14,507 nt of DNA from Rhodospirillaceae bacterium (GTDB taxonomy: Bacteria; Pseudomonadota; Alphaproteobacteria; MPNO01; UBA2964): positions 1-14,507 of the forward strand of contig JABJKO010000203.1 of assembly GCA_018660305.1 (NCBI GenBank), given 5' to 3'. The notes beneath the pieces were generated by a model. That model did no database searches and was not told the origin of the DNA. It saw only the letters and a program-made list of their open reading frames with translations. The position numbers were made by a program, and so were the translations under genes. Numbering within the stretch: position 1 is the first letter of the stretch; every line of letters starts with the position of its first letter. This document shows, one piece after another, positions 1 to 6,812 of the stretch.

Positions 1-1
1 A

Positions 2-895
2 CTGGCGGGTGCGGCCAAGGGTCTTGCCACAGCGGCCAGGGTTCCAGAAATTCCGCATCAGGAAATTCACTTCTGCACGGCTTCCGACGGCGTTCAGATC
101 GCCTACGCCACCGTCGGTAAAGGTCCGCCTCTGGTCAAGACAGCAAACTGGCTGACCCATCTCGAATATGACTGGGCCAGCCCGGTTTACGGCCCATGGT
201 GGACCGAGCTTTCGAAAGGTCATTCGCTTGTTCGATACGACGCGCGCGGCAACGGGTTATCCGATTGGGACGTGGACGAGATTTCCTTCGAGACTTTCGT
301 TAGCGATCTCGAGGCCGTGGTGGACGCGGCGGGCCTCGACCGGTTTCCGTTGTTCGGCTTATCGCAGGGCTGCGCCGTTTCGATCGCCTACGCCGTAAGG
401 CACCCCGAACGGGTATCGCGTCTGATCCTTTATGGCGGGTTTGCCCGAGGCCGGCTGCAGCGCGGATCGTCGGTTCAACAGGATCAGGCAGACGCGATCC
501 AGACTCTGATCCGGCAAGGATGGGGGTCCGACAACCCTGCTTTCCGGCAGATCTTCACGTCGCTTTTGGTTCCCGATGGGAATGAAGATCAGATGAAATG
601 GTGGAACGAGCTTCAGCGCCTGACCACCTCTCCCGAGAACGCGTTGCGCATTCGAGAAGCAGTAGATCAGATTGAGATTACTAGACTGCTGCCCCAGGTT
701 AGCCAGCCAACCCTTGTCATGCATAGGCGCGAAGACGCCATGCAACCATTCGAAGAAGGACGTAGATTAGCGGCTGCAATCCCTAATTCCCGGTTCGTCG
801 CGCTGGAGGGCCGCAACCACGTTATCCTTTCAAACGAAAAGGAGTGGCCACGCTTCCATAGTGAAATTCGAGACTTCCTGGCTGGTGACGAATAA
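2..895 (+). CDS. Alpha/beta-hydrolase domain, 5'-truncated by the window edge
   Basis: The frame is open from base 2 to the TAA at 893-895, giving 297 visible residues with no start in view. The visible part is nearly a full alpha/beta-hydrolase fold. The nucleophile elbow GLSQGC places Ser at about visible residue 121, a candidate acid is the Asp of RREDA (about 245), and the catalytic His is in EGRNH (about 273). The opening stretch (FCTASDGVQIAYATVG, then NWLTHLEYDW, then RYDARGNGLSDWD) is the style found in hydrolase domains fused behind a winged-helix regulator or a class III adenylate cyclase. The Ala-rich segment before it looks like an inter-domain linker. I therefore suspect this is the C-terminal domain of a larger signalling protein, but the N-terminal part lies outside the window. 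Substrate unknown. It converges on the transporter operon that follows. Confidence 0.85.
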   Translation: MAGAAKGLATAARVPEIPHQEIHFCTASDGVQIAYATVGKGPPLVKTANWLTHLEYDWASPVYGPWWTELSKGHSLVRYDARGNGLSDWDVDEISFETFVSDLEAVVDAAGLDRFPLFGLSQGCAVSIAYAVRHPERVSRLILYGGFARGRLQRGSSVQQDQADAIQTLIRQGWGSDNPAFRQIFTSLLVPDGNEDQMKWWNELQRLTTSPENALRIREAVDQIEITRLLPQVSQPTLVMHRREDAMQPFEEGRRLAAAIPNSRFVALEGRNHVILSNEKEWPRFHSEIRDFLAGDE

Positions 896-1228
896 AAGCC
901 GCACGCATTCCTTGCCGATTTGGTTTTTTGCCGCTTTGGGACGGGGCGTTTGGGGTAGCGCTCTCGTTCGATGGTATCGCGCAACAGTTGTTGTCACCGA
1001 CAGGTGCTGAATGTCTGAAATTGGCTACAGGGTCTTCCCCCGATTTTGTGGACACCTGGAATAGGCACCACGGGCGCCATGAGTCCGGCAATGGAAAAGT
1101 ACCATCGTCATAGCAATAGCTTTCTCCGGGGGTTCGCCAGGGATTAAATCCGCCGCCGATGATCTCGATCATAACCCGTGCCGTCGGTCGAGAGGCACAA
1201 GGCCGGGTTCTTAAGGGAAACCCAACGG
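896..1228. other. Convergent intergenic gap, no supported gene
   Basis: These 333 bases separate the 3' ends of the hydrolase gene (+) and the TctAB gene (minus). Small open frames exist on both strands, for example 928-1113 (+), but none has a convincing ribosome site or recognisable protein. A weak 5 bp hairpin (GGGTT at 1205-1209 with AACCC at 1219-1223) lacks a T-tract, so I do not call a terminator. It may be degenerate sequence, but I cannot identify its origin. Confidence 0.5.
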
Positions 1229-3316
1229 CTAAAAAAACAGCCAGGTCGGCAGCCATCTCGGGAATAATTGAGGCAGCCAGCTATCAAGCCAGGACGGATG
1301 CCAAAACAAATCCATAATCCGATCGTAGAATAAAATCAGGACCAGCCAACCGCCGGCGGCATAGCCAAACGCGGTCCGCCAATTATACCTGCCCCAGCGA
1401 ATTAAATAGACAGCGATAAAAAGCGGTAACGCCAGTTTTTGGCCTATCACGAGCATAATGAGAATCATGGCTGTTAAGTAACCAAAGAAGAGCATTGCCC
1501 GGTTCCAGGCGGCTGCTTCGGAAGCATGCGCCCAGGCGGAGCCCAACCCATTGTGTTCTCGTAGCGCGCCGAGAAAGGCCCGCCCGTCTTGGATAATGAT
1601 TAGAAAGCCAAATAGGACGCCCGGTATAATGCCGACCAGAGGAAACTGGCTCACGGCTATGGGCCAGGGTTCCGGTTCGTATTCCACCCCCACATCATGC
1701 GCCCTGAAGGCTTCCCAGCAGGCAAGGGAGAAGACGATAAAGAGAATAATAGCGAACGGCAGCGATATCAGCGGGCTACGTTCTGCACCCTCTCCTGAGC
1801 TTCCCTCACCCATGTCTGTATCGCGACTAGCGTTTGATGCTTTATTTGTTGTGATGCCCCGGACGGCCAAAATAATTGTGATCGCGATGAGAACCCAGAT
1901 CGTGATGACTATCGGGCGCTCCCAGGCCCAACTCATACCGGCATGGGCGTTGATGCTAATCTGAAAGGCGTTCTCCATGATGCTGCCGAGGATGAGCGCC
2001 AGAATGAGTGGCGGGCGTGGCCAGCCACCCCGCTTCATGATGAAGCCGACGATTCCCATTACCAGGCAGGTGATCCAATCGCCCAGCGACGCGCCGCCGA
2101 TCCATGCCCCCATGAAAACAAATAGAATGACACCGGGGACAAGCATGTGGCCGGGCAAGAAGGCAATTTTTGCCACCTGTTTACTGAGAAACATCAACAG
2201 GATGGCAACGGCGATATTGGCGACCACGATGGACCACACCATACTGAAGGTAATATGGAGATTGTCCGTCAACATGTCGGGGCCAGGCTTGAGGCCCTGA
2301 ATTAACAACGCACCCAGCAGGATGGCCGTTCCCAGACTGCCGGGTATCCCAAACGCCACCGTCGGCACCAATGATCCGCCGCGTGTCGCATTGTTGGCGG
2401 CTTCCGGCGCAATGACGCCGCGGATATCGCCTTTGCCAAATTGAGATTTATCCTTGGCGCTTTGAACAGCGTGGCCGTAGGCAATCCAATCGACAATCGC
2501 CGCCCCCAAACCAGGTAACATGCCGACGTAAGTACCGATAACGGCGCATCTGACCGCCAGCCACCAATGGCGAAAGGCGTCTTTCACGCCGTCCATCAAT
2601 CCACCGCCATCCGATTGGCCTTCGGGGATTTTCGAGATGGAGGTATTACGGATCGCCAGTTCCATGATTTCCGGAATGGCGAACAACCCCAGCACCACGG
2701 GGATAAGCGGTAAATTATCGGACAGGTAATCGGTCCCGAAGGTGAACCGGGGAATGGCGACCGTTACGGCCTCGCCAACGGTCGCCAGCAAGATGCCCAG
2801 CGCGGCGACGGCAAGGCCTTTCAGGACCGATCCGCCGCTTAAAGACCCCACCATGGCGAGCCCCAAAAGACCCAGCATGAAAAGCTCCGGCGAATTAAAC
2901 GACAATATGACAGGCAGGATAATGGGTATGGAGATCGCCAGGATAAGCGCGCCAAACACCCCGCCAAAAGCCGAAACGGTAAACGCGGCGCCAAATGCTC
3001 TCGCCGCCTGTCCCATTTGGGCAAGGGGATAACCGTCGAGAATGGTTGCTTGTGACGCCGCGGTGCCCGGAATGCCGAGCATCACCGACGCGATGGTGTC
3101 ACTGGTCGACGTGACGGCGAACATGCCAAGGAGAAGCGCAAAAGCCGGGACAGGCTCCATGCCGAAAGTGAACGGCAGCAACAGCACCAACCCGATGACG
3201 CCCCCTAAACCAGGGACGGCGCCAAACCAAATGCCGATGAATACCCCAAGCATTAAAAAGCCAATAGCCGGCCATTCAAAGACCAGCATTAACCCGATGA
3301 TAAACGCATCAAACAT
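1229..3316 (-). CDS. tctA: TTT transporter permease, TctA-TctB fusion
   Basis: This 695-residue inner-membrane protein is the permease of a tripartite tricarboxylate transporter, which imports carboxylates delivered by a periplasmic TctC protein using an ion gradient. Residues 1 to about 490 are TctA. They carry the first family motif (AVPGLGG near 33-39, then IPGTAASQATILDGYP at 82-97) and the second-half copies PGLGAAIVDW and VAFGIPGSLGTAILLGA, within many hydrophobic helices. A polar linker rich in Ser, Gly and Glu (about 485-515) leads into a hydrophobic C-terminal region of about 180 residues that resembles TctB, normally a separate small protein. TctA alone is usually about 500 residues, so the extra length supports a fusion. 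The ATG at 3314-3316 has only a weak upstream ribosome site. It lies 117 bases after the tctC frame, behind a strong hairpin, so expression probably depends on read-through from tctC. Substrate unknown. Confidence 0.92.
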   Translation of the reverse strand: MFDAFIIGLMLVFEWPAIGFLMLGVFIGIWFGAVPGLGGVIGLVLLLPFTFGMEPVPAFALLLGMFAVTSTSDTIASVMLGIPGTAASQATILDGYPLAQMGQAARAFGAAFTVSAFGGVFGALILAISIPIILPVILSFNSPELFMLGLLGLAMVGSLSGGSVLKGLAVAALGILLATVGEAVTVAIPRFTFGTDYLSDNLPLIPVVLGLFAIPEIMELAIRNTSISKIPEGQSDGGGLMDGVKDAFRHWWLAVRCAVIGTYVGMLPGLGAAIVDWIAYGHAVQSAKDKSQFGKGDIRGVIAPEAANNATRGGSLVPTVAFGIPGSLGTAILLGALLIQGLKPGPDMLTDNLHITFSMVWSIVVANIAVAILLMFLSKQVAKIAFLPGHMLVPGVILFVFMGAWIGGASLGDWITCLVMGIVGFIMKRGGWPRPPLILALILGSIMENAFQISINAHAGMSWAWERPIVITIWVLIAITIILAVRGITTNKASNASRDTDMGEGSSGEGAERSPLISLPFAIILFIVFSLACWEAFRAHDVGVEYEPEPWPIAVSQFPLVGIIPGVLFGFLIIIQDGRAFLGALREHNGLGSAWAHASEAAAWNRAMLFFGYLTAMILIMLVIGQKLALPLFIAVYLIRWGRYNWRTAFGYAAGGWLVLILFYDRIMDLFWHPSWLDSWLPQLFPRWLPTWLFF

Positions 3317-3372
3317 GTCAGGGCTTACGGCTTACGTTATGCGTGAGTTTTGCAAAAGAAGGCTAAAATAGT

Positions 3373-3414
3373 TCCGGTGGGCCCGTCCAGCTCACACTGG
3401 ACAGGCCCACCGGA
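3373..3414 (-). terminator. Strong hairpin between tctC and tctAB
   Basis: An 11 bp arm (3373-3383) pairs perfectly with 3404-3414. After one C/A mismatch, a further 6 bp (3385-3390 with 3397-3402) closes a 6-base loop. Read on the minus strand it is followed by ACTATTTTAG, a poor U-tract, and there is no T-tract on the plus strand. This fits a partial terminator or 3' mRNA-stabilising stem that keeps the binding-protein transcript in excess over the permease. That is a common arrangement for binding-protein transporters, and here it is inference. Confidence 0.7.
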
Positions 3415-3433
3415 TTCAAATGACGACGATGTC

Positions 3434-4543
3434 CTATTTCTTCTTTTTCTTCTTCTTTAACTTTCTGGCCTTTTGGCCGGTCAGCTGTTTCATGCCCCTG
3501 ATAGTCGCCGGGGATGCATTCTTGTAATCGGTCAAAAGCCAGCTCGCCTCTTTACCGCCCAGGAAATTGTGGATCGGGCTAACGGTTTTCTCCCAGTCGG
3601 CCTTGAACGCAGAATCATCGCGCACTTTCAGATAGGCTGTGCGAAGATCCGCAACCACTGCGGCAGGCGCGCCCGGGGGGGCCGCAAATGAAAACGGCCA
3701 AATGGCGAATTTGCTGACCCATTTGTAGGCTTCCCAAAGATCGCCCGATGGCATTTTACCGGTTACGTCTTTGTAGTAGTCGATGAAGTGTTTGGCCTTG
3801 CCGAAATAACCCGGGAAACGGGCGGCTTCGCCCTTGGCATTCATCGCCGAATGATAATAGAGGCCGATCGCTTTGCCTTCTTTCACAATGCCATTTTTTT
3901 AAAATGCGTTGTAACCGGGGTTTCCGGCGGACGCCATGTTGATTTCTCCGGCCTGAAGAGCCGGACTGATTTTGGACGACCCTTTATACCCGACAACATA
4001 ACGATACTTGATGCCGAACAGTTCCAAGGGGACCCGGCCATAAATATCAAGGTTCGAATGCGGCGCGCGGCCACCAAAGATAATACCCTTTGTTTTAGGA
4101 AGATCGGCGGCAGAATTTAGACCACTACCCGTATTTGCCATAATCAAAGTGTAATAGGAAACATCGCCGGCGCCGATCAATTGAAATTTTGCCGGATCGA
4201 AATTAACGCCCCTGAGCTTGAGCAAGGCGCCCATCTGGTTCATGGGGCCCCAATGCAACGTAAAGCCGTCTTTTTTCGCTTTGTTGTAAATATAGTTTTT
4301 GGATTTATTGCCAGCTGCCCCAGGTAGATTTTTGACAATAAACTTGGGATTGCCGGACATATATTTTCCCAAATGTCGCGCCCAGGCTCGCGCTGACCGT
4401 GATTGGCCGCCAGCAGGGGACGCGCCGACAATCATGGTGAATGTCTTGCCGCTATAATCGGCCGCGGTTACAGGCGTCAAACTGCCTGTTGCCATCAATC
4501 CCACCGCACCAGCGGCAAGCATAGTTGTTTTATAATTTAGCAT
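3434..4543 (-). pseudogene. tctC: TctC-type substrate-binding protein, split by an in-frame TAA
   Basis: This is the periplasmic receptor of the TTT system, encoded directly upstream of TctAB. Translation starts at the ATG at 4541-4543 behind GAGGGAG at good spacing. A signal peptide (MLNYKTTMLAAGAVGLMATG, cleaved near VTAA/D) leads into the TctC core: VGASPAGG, then NLPGAAGNKSKNY, then KKDGFTLHWG. After 214 codons comes TAA at 3899-3901. The same frame then stays open for another 154 codons to the TAG at 3434-3436 and continues the family: KEGKAIGLYYHSA, FSFAAPPGAPAAVVADLR and a C-terminal helix. One substitution (TAA to AAA) would give a normal protein of 369 residues. It could be a nonsense pseudogene, a base-call error at the T4A7 tract, or a read-through site. 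The downstream half has no signal peptide and would not work alone. The protein ends in seven consecutive lysines. Confidence 0.88.
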
Positions 4544-4555
4544 GCGCTTCTCCCT

Positions 4556-4570
4556 CGGAATTAATTTCCG
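4556..4570. promoter_or_regulatory. Perfect inverted repeat CGGAA-TTAAT-TTCCG upstream of tctC
   Basis: Two 5 bp arms flank a TTAAT centre. The repeat abuts the ribosome site of tctC (complement of 4549-4555) on the transcript side. It could be an operator for a dimeric repressor of the transporter unit, or a short RNA hairpin affecting access to the ribosome site. No regulator gene lies in the window, so the binder is unknown. Confidence 0.35.
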
Positions 4571-4651
4571 GTATGACTGCGTTCTTCGCCAGTGTCGCCC
4601 AGTGGGTACATGGTCACACTGTCGTCTCACCCGACGTAACTTTGTGGTTAT

Positions 4652-4677
4652 TAATTTGGGAACACAACCCACAATTA
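4652..4677. promoter_or_regulatory. Imperfect palindrome in the divergent tctC / amidohydrolase control region
   Basis: TAATTTGGG (4652-4660) mirrors CCCACAATTA (4668-4677) with one bulged base, around a 7-base centre. It sits in the 378-base gap (4544-4921) between the divergent tctC gene and the LigI-like gene, about 110 bases from the tctC start and 245 from the other. Size and position fit an operator of LysR or GntR type, but I cannot name the regulator. The rest of this gap holds no supported gene and no clear promoter. Confidence 0.3.
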
Positions 4678-4921
4678 GTTTACCTGTTGAACGCTTGCGG
4701 GGAGTCTCTGACAATCCAAGCCAGTATTGGTTCTGCAGGATTGAATGTCCGCAAAAGGCGTTGACGGACACCAACGGCTCTCGACCCAAAAGCGACACCC
4801 GGGCTGGATAGACTCGGTTCACACCTACGCATAGACTTTCGACAATAACGCGTGGCAGGGACGGGAGCGGCGGGCACCGGTGTCATTGCCATAGAAGAAA
4901 CGAAGCCGAAGGAGAAGGATC

Positions 4922-5809
4922 ATGACCGAGGACAGATACCCGCTGTGCCAGGGGCCGGATCCCGATCCGACGCCGCCCGGCTTCGACCTGCCGGCAGGAA
5001 CCATCGATTGCCACGCCCATATATTCGGGCCGGTGCAGAAATATCCCATGTCGCCGGCGCGCGGCTACACGCCACCCGAAGCATCGCTCGAGACATTTCT
5101 CGGACTGCACGAAACCCTGGGCGGTATCGAGCGCGCCGTGCTGACCCAACCCAGCGTCTACGGCACCGACAATAGCTGCATGCTTGATGCGGTGGCGGAA
5201 ATGGACGGCAATTTTCTGGCGGTGGTGGCCGTCGATGCGGATGTGAGCGACAGGGAACTGGAAGATCTGCACGAACGCGGCGCAAGGGGCGCCCGGGTGA
5301 ACATCGTGGACCCAGGCGGCAATCCCTTTGACGGCATGGGCGCGGTGCGGGCCTTCACGGACCGGCTCAAGGATTTGGGCTGGCACCTTGAAGTCCTCAT
5401 TCATGTGCATGAATTTGAGAATTTACGGGAAACCATGAACTCTCTGGCGGTCCCCGTGTCGGTCGGCCATCTGGGTTATATGAAGACCGATAACGGCATC
5501 GACCATCCCGGGTTCAGGGAGTTTCTCGATCTGCTTCGGGACGGCAATACCTGGGTCAAGCTATCGGGCAGCTATCGCATCACCACGTCGCCCGCCACGC
5601 CCTATGACGATGTCACCCCGTTCGCCCGGGCGATTATCGAGGCCAACGAAGACCGGGTGATCTGGGGCACCGATTGGCCACATCCGTTCGTGAAAGGTAC
5701 CATGCCCAATGACGGGGCGTTGCTGGATCATCTGACGGACTGGGCGCCCGATCCCGCGCTCCGCAAGAAGATCCTGGTGGACAATGGGGAGACCCTGTTC
5801 GGTTTTTAA
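4922..5809 (+). CDS. LigI-like amidohydrolase (2-pyrone-4,6-dicarboxylate lactonase family)
   Basis: This 295-residue cytosolic TIM-barrel protein is of the amidohydrolase-2 type. It has the N-terminal H-x-H of strand 1 (H31 and H33 in CHAHIFGP), Arg122 and Arg125 in GARGARVN, His183 in GHLGY, Arg219 in KLSGSYR and Asp251 in GTDWPHP. From memory of the family, the LigI lactonase of the protocatechuate 4,5-cleavage pathway has these histidines, arginines and aspartate at nearly the same numbers. LigI hydrolyses 2-pyrone-4,6-dicarboxylate without needing a metal. The start is supported by GGAGAAGG at 4911-4918. The gene is divergent from the tricarboxylate transporter unit, which fits uptake and hydrolysis of a di- or tricarboxylic lactone or acid (inference). 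The exact substrate is not shown by sequence, and other sugar-lactone or amide hydrolases share this fold. Confidence 0.85.
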   Translation: MTEDRYPLCQGPDPDPTPPGFDLPAGTIDCHAHIFGPVQKYPMSPARGYTPPEASLETFLGLHETLGGIERAVLTQPSVYGTDNSCMLDAVAEMDGNFLAVVAVDADVSDRELEDLHERGARGARVNIVDPGGNPFDGMGAVRAFTDRLKDLGWHLEVLIHVHEFENLRETMNSLAVPVSVGHLGYMKTDNGIDHPGFREFLDLLRDGNTWVKLSGSYRITTSPATPYDDVTPFARAIIEANEDRVIWGTDWPHPFVKGTMPNDGALLDHLTDWAPDPALRKKILVDNGETLFGF

Positions 5810-5845
5810 ATTCCTGATCGTTGGCCGCCTGATCCATGGCGCGGT

Positions 5846-5874
5846 TTGACGCCATACCCATAACGCCCTTAAAT
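5846..5874 (+). promoter_or_regulatory. Candidate sigma-70 promoter for the tandem YciI gene
   Basis: TTGACG (5846-5851) and TTAAAT (5869-5874) are separated by exactly 17 bases and lie about 50 bases before the start codon at 5927. The -35 matches consensus at 5 of 6 positions and the -10 at 4 of 6. A 6 bp inverted repeat (ATGGCG at 5836-5841 with CGCCAT at 5850-5855) overlaps the -35 and could be an operator. Confidence 0.4.
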
Positions 5875-5926
5875 CGTTGGTTCTTAAAACAAAGCCTTCC
5901 CCTATATCGATGCAGCCGGAGGAACC

Positions 5927-6535
5927 ATGCTTTTTTCCATTCTGATTTACGATGAGCCCAATTCCGCGGCATTGCGTGACGAATACCGGGAAGCGCATCT
6001 CGCTTACCTGGAGGCGTTCGACGCCCAGACAATGTTCGCCGGCCCCTTTACCACTGACGATGAATCGGCTGATCTCGGCAGCCTGCGGCTTATCGATTTT
6101 CCAGACCTCGCGGCGGCTGAAAAACATATAGCTGAGGAACCCTACGTCATCGGCGGCGTTCAAAAACGCTGGCAAATTCACCGCTGGAAGGCCTCACTGC
6201 CCTACACCTGGCGCGACTGTCCGCGCAAGGAAGGCAACATCCAGGCGATATTCTACGGGCTCGATCATCCCGGCGGGATGGCAAAGCGCCTGGAAAATCG
6301 CGAGGCCCATGAGGCCTACCTCAACGAACATTGCGATACGGTCATGATGCGCGGTCCGCTGCTCGATGAGGCGGGCGAGGCCCCGGTCGGCAGCGTCTGG
6401 CTTCTGGATGTGCCGGATCTGGATGCGGGCCGGGCGCTGTTGGACGGCGACCCGTTTTACCGGGCCGGCATTTACCAGGATGTCAGTTTTCACCGATGGC
6501 GCTTCGGTCGGGTATTCGACCGATTCAAGGTTTAA
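5927..6535 (+). CDS. Tandem YciI-like (YCII-related) domain protein
   Basis: This 202-residue soluble protein is made of two copies of a YciI-like domain of the ferredoxin-like dimeric alpha/beta-barrel type. Copy 1 spans about 1-90, with His24 in REAHLAYLE, Gly39-Pro40 and EEP at 70-72. Copy 2 spans about 104-195, with His128 in REAHEAYLN, Gly143-Pro144 and the classic DGDP at 173-176. Single-domain YciI proteins are about 100 residues and dimerise, so the tandem may form a pseudo-dimer in one chain. Copy 2 keeps the His plus Asp-Pro pair thought to be catalytic in the family; copy 1 has Glu-Pro instead, so its role may be structural or altered. Translation starts at ATG 5927 behind GGAGG (5918-5922). 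Some relatives act on chlorinated or hydroxylated aromatics and the fold resembles muconolactone isomerase, which would suit the LigI-like neighbour 117 bases upstream. The reaction is unknown. Confidence 0.82.
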   Translation: MLFSILIYDEPNSAALRDEYREAHLAYLEAFDAQTMFAGPFTTDDESADLGSLRLIDFPDLAAAEKHIAEEPYVIGGVQKRWQIHRWKASLPYTWRDCPRKEGNIQAIFYGLDHPGGMAKRLENREAHEAYLNEHCDTVMMRGPLLDEAGEAPVGSVWLLDVPDLDAGRALLDGDPFYRAGIYQDVSFHRWRFGRVFDRFKV

Positions 6536-6812
6536 CGGCAGTCAATTCGTTGTAACGCTTAACCTGTCGAAGTGGCGCGTCAGCTAAAAGAACGGCCGCG
6601 AAAAACGCTGGGGTTCGAAGCGCCGGCAGAACGATTTAACGCATGTGTTGCGTCGATCGGTTGAGGTCGCAGCCCGACTTCCGACATCAGATGACGATTA
6701 TGGTCGCCATGCTATGGGCGGCGCCTTTACGGGATGAGTTGCCCCCGAAACCGAATTCCAACCCGCCATTATGTCCAGGAAGCAGTTCAAACTTTACCCC
6801 GTCCGGTGAGCC

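Noticed and set aside
1029..1053. GTCTTCCCCCGATTTTGTGG-like string reminiscent of insertion-sequence ends.
   Set aside because: No matching inverted end, no target duplication and no transposase fragment could be found.
928..1113. Small plus-strand frame of 61 codons in the convergent gap.
   Set aside because: No ribosome site, no recognisable protein, and several overlapping frames are equally open.
3899..3901. A frameshift as the cause of the split tctC frame.
   Set aside because: Both halves are in the same frame (the stop at 3899-3901 is in register with the GTG at 3884-3886), so a single insertion or deletion cannot explain it.
6639..6653. ACGCA-TGTGT-TGCGT inverted repeat after the tandem YciI gene.
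   Set aside because: Short stem with no T-tract on either strand and about 100 bases from the stop codon, so not a convincing terminator.
6687..6812. The MFS frame stays open for 38 codons after its TAG before the next stop.
   Set aside because: This length is expected by chance at this base composition; the protein already has full MFS length and the extension matches nothing I recognise.
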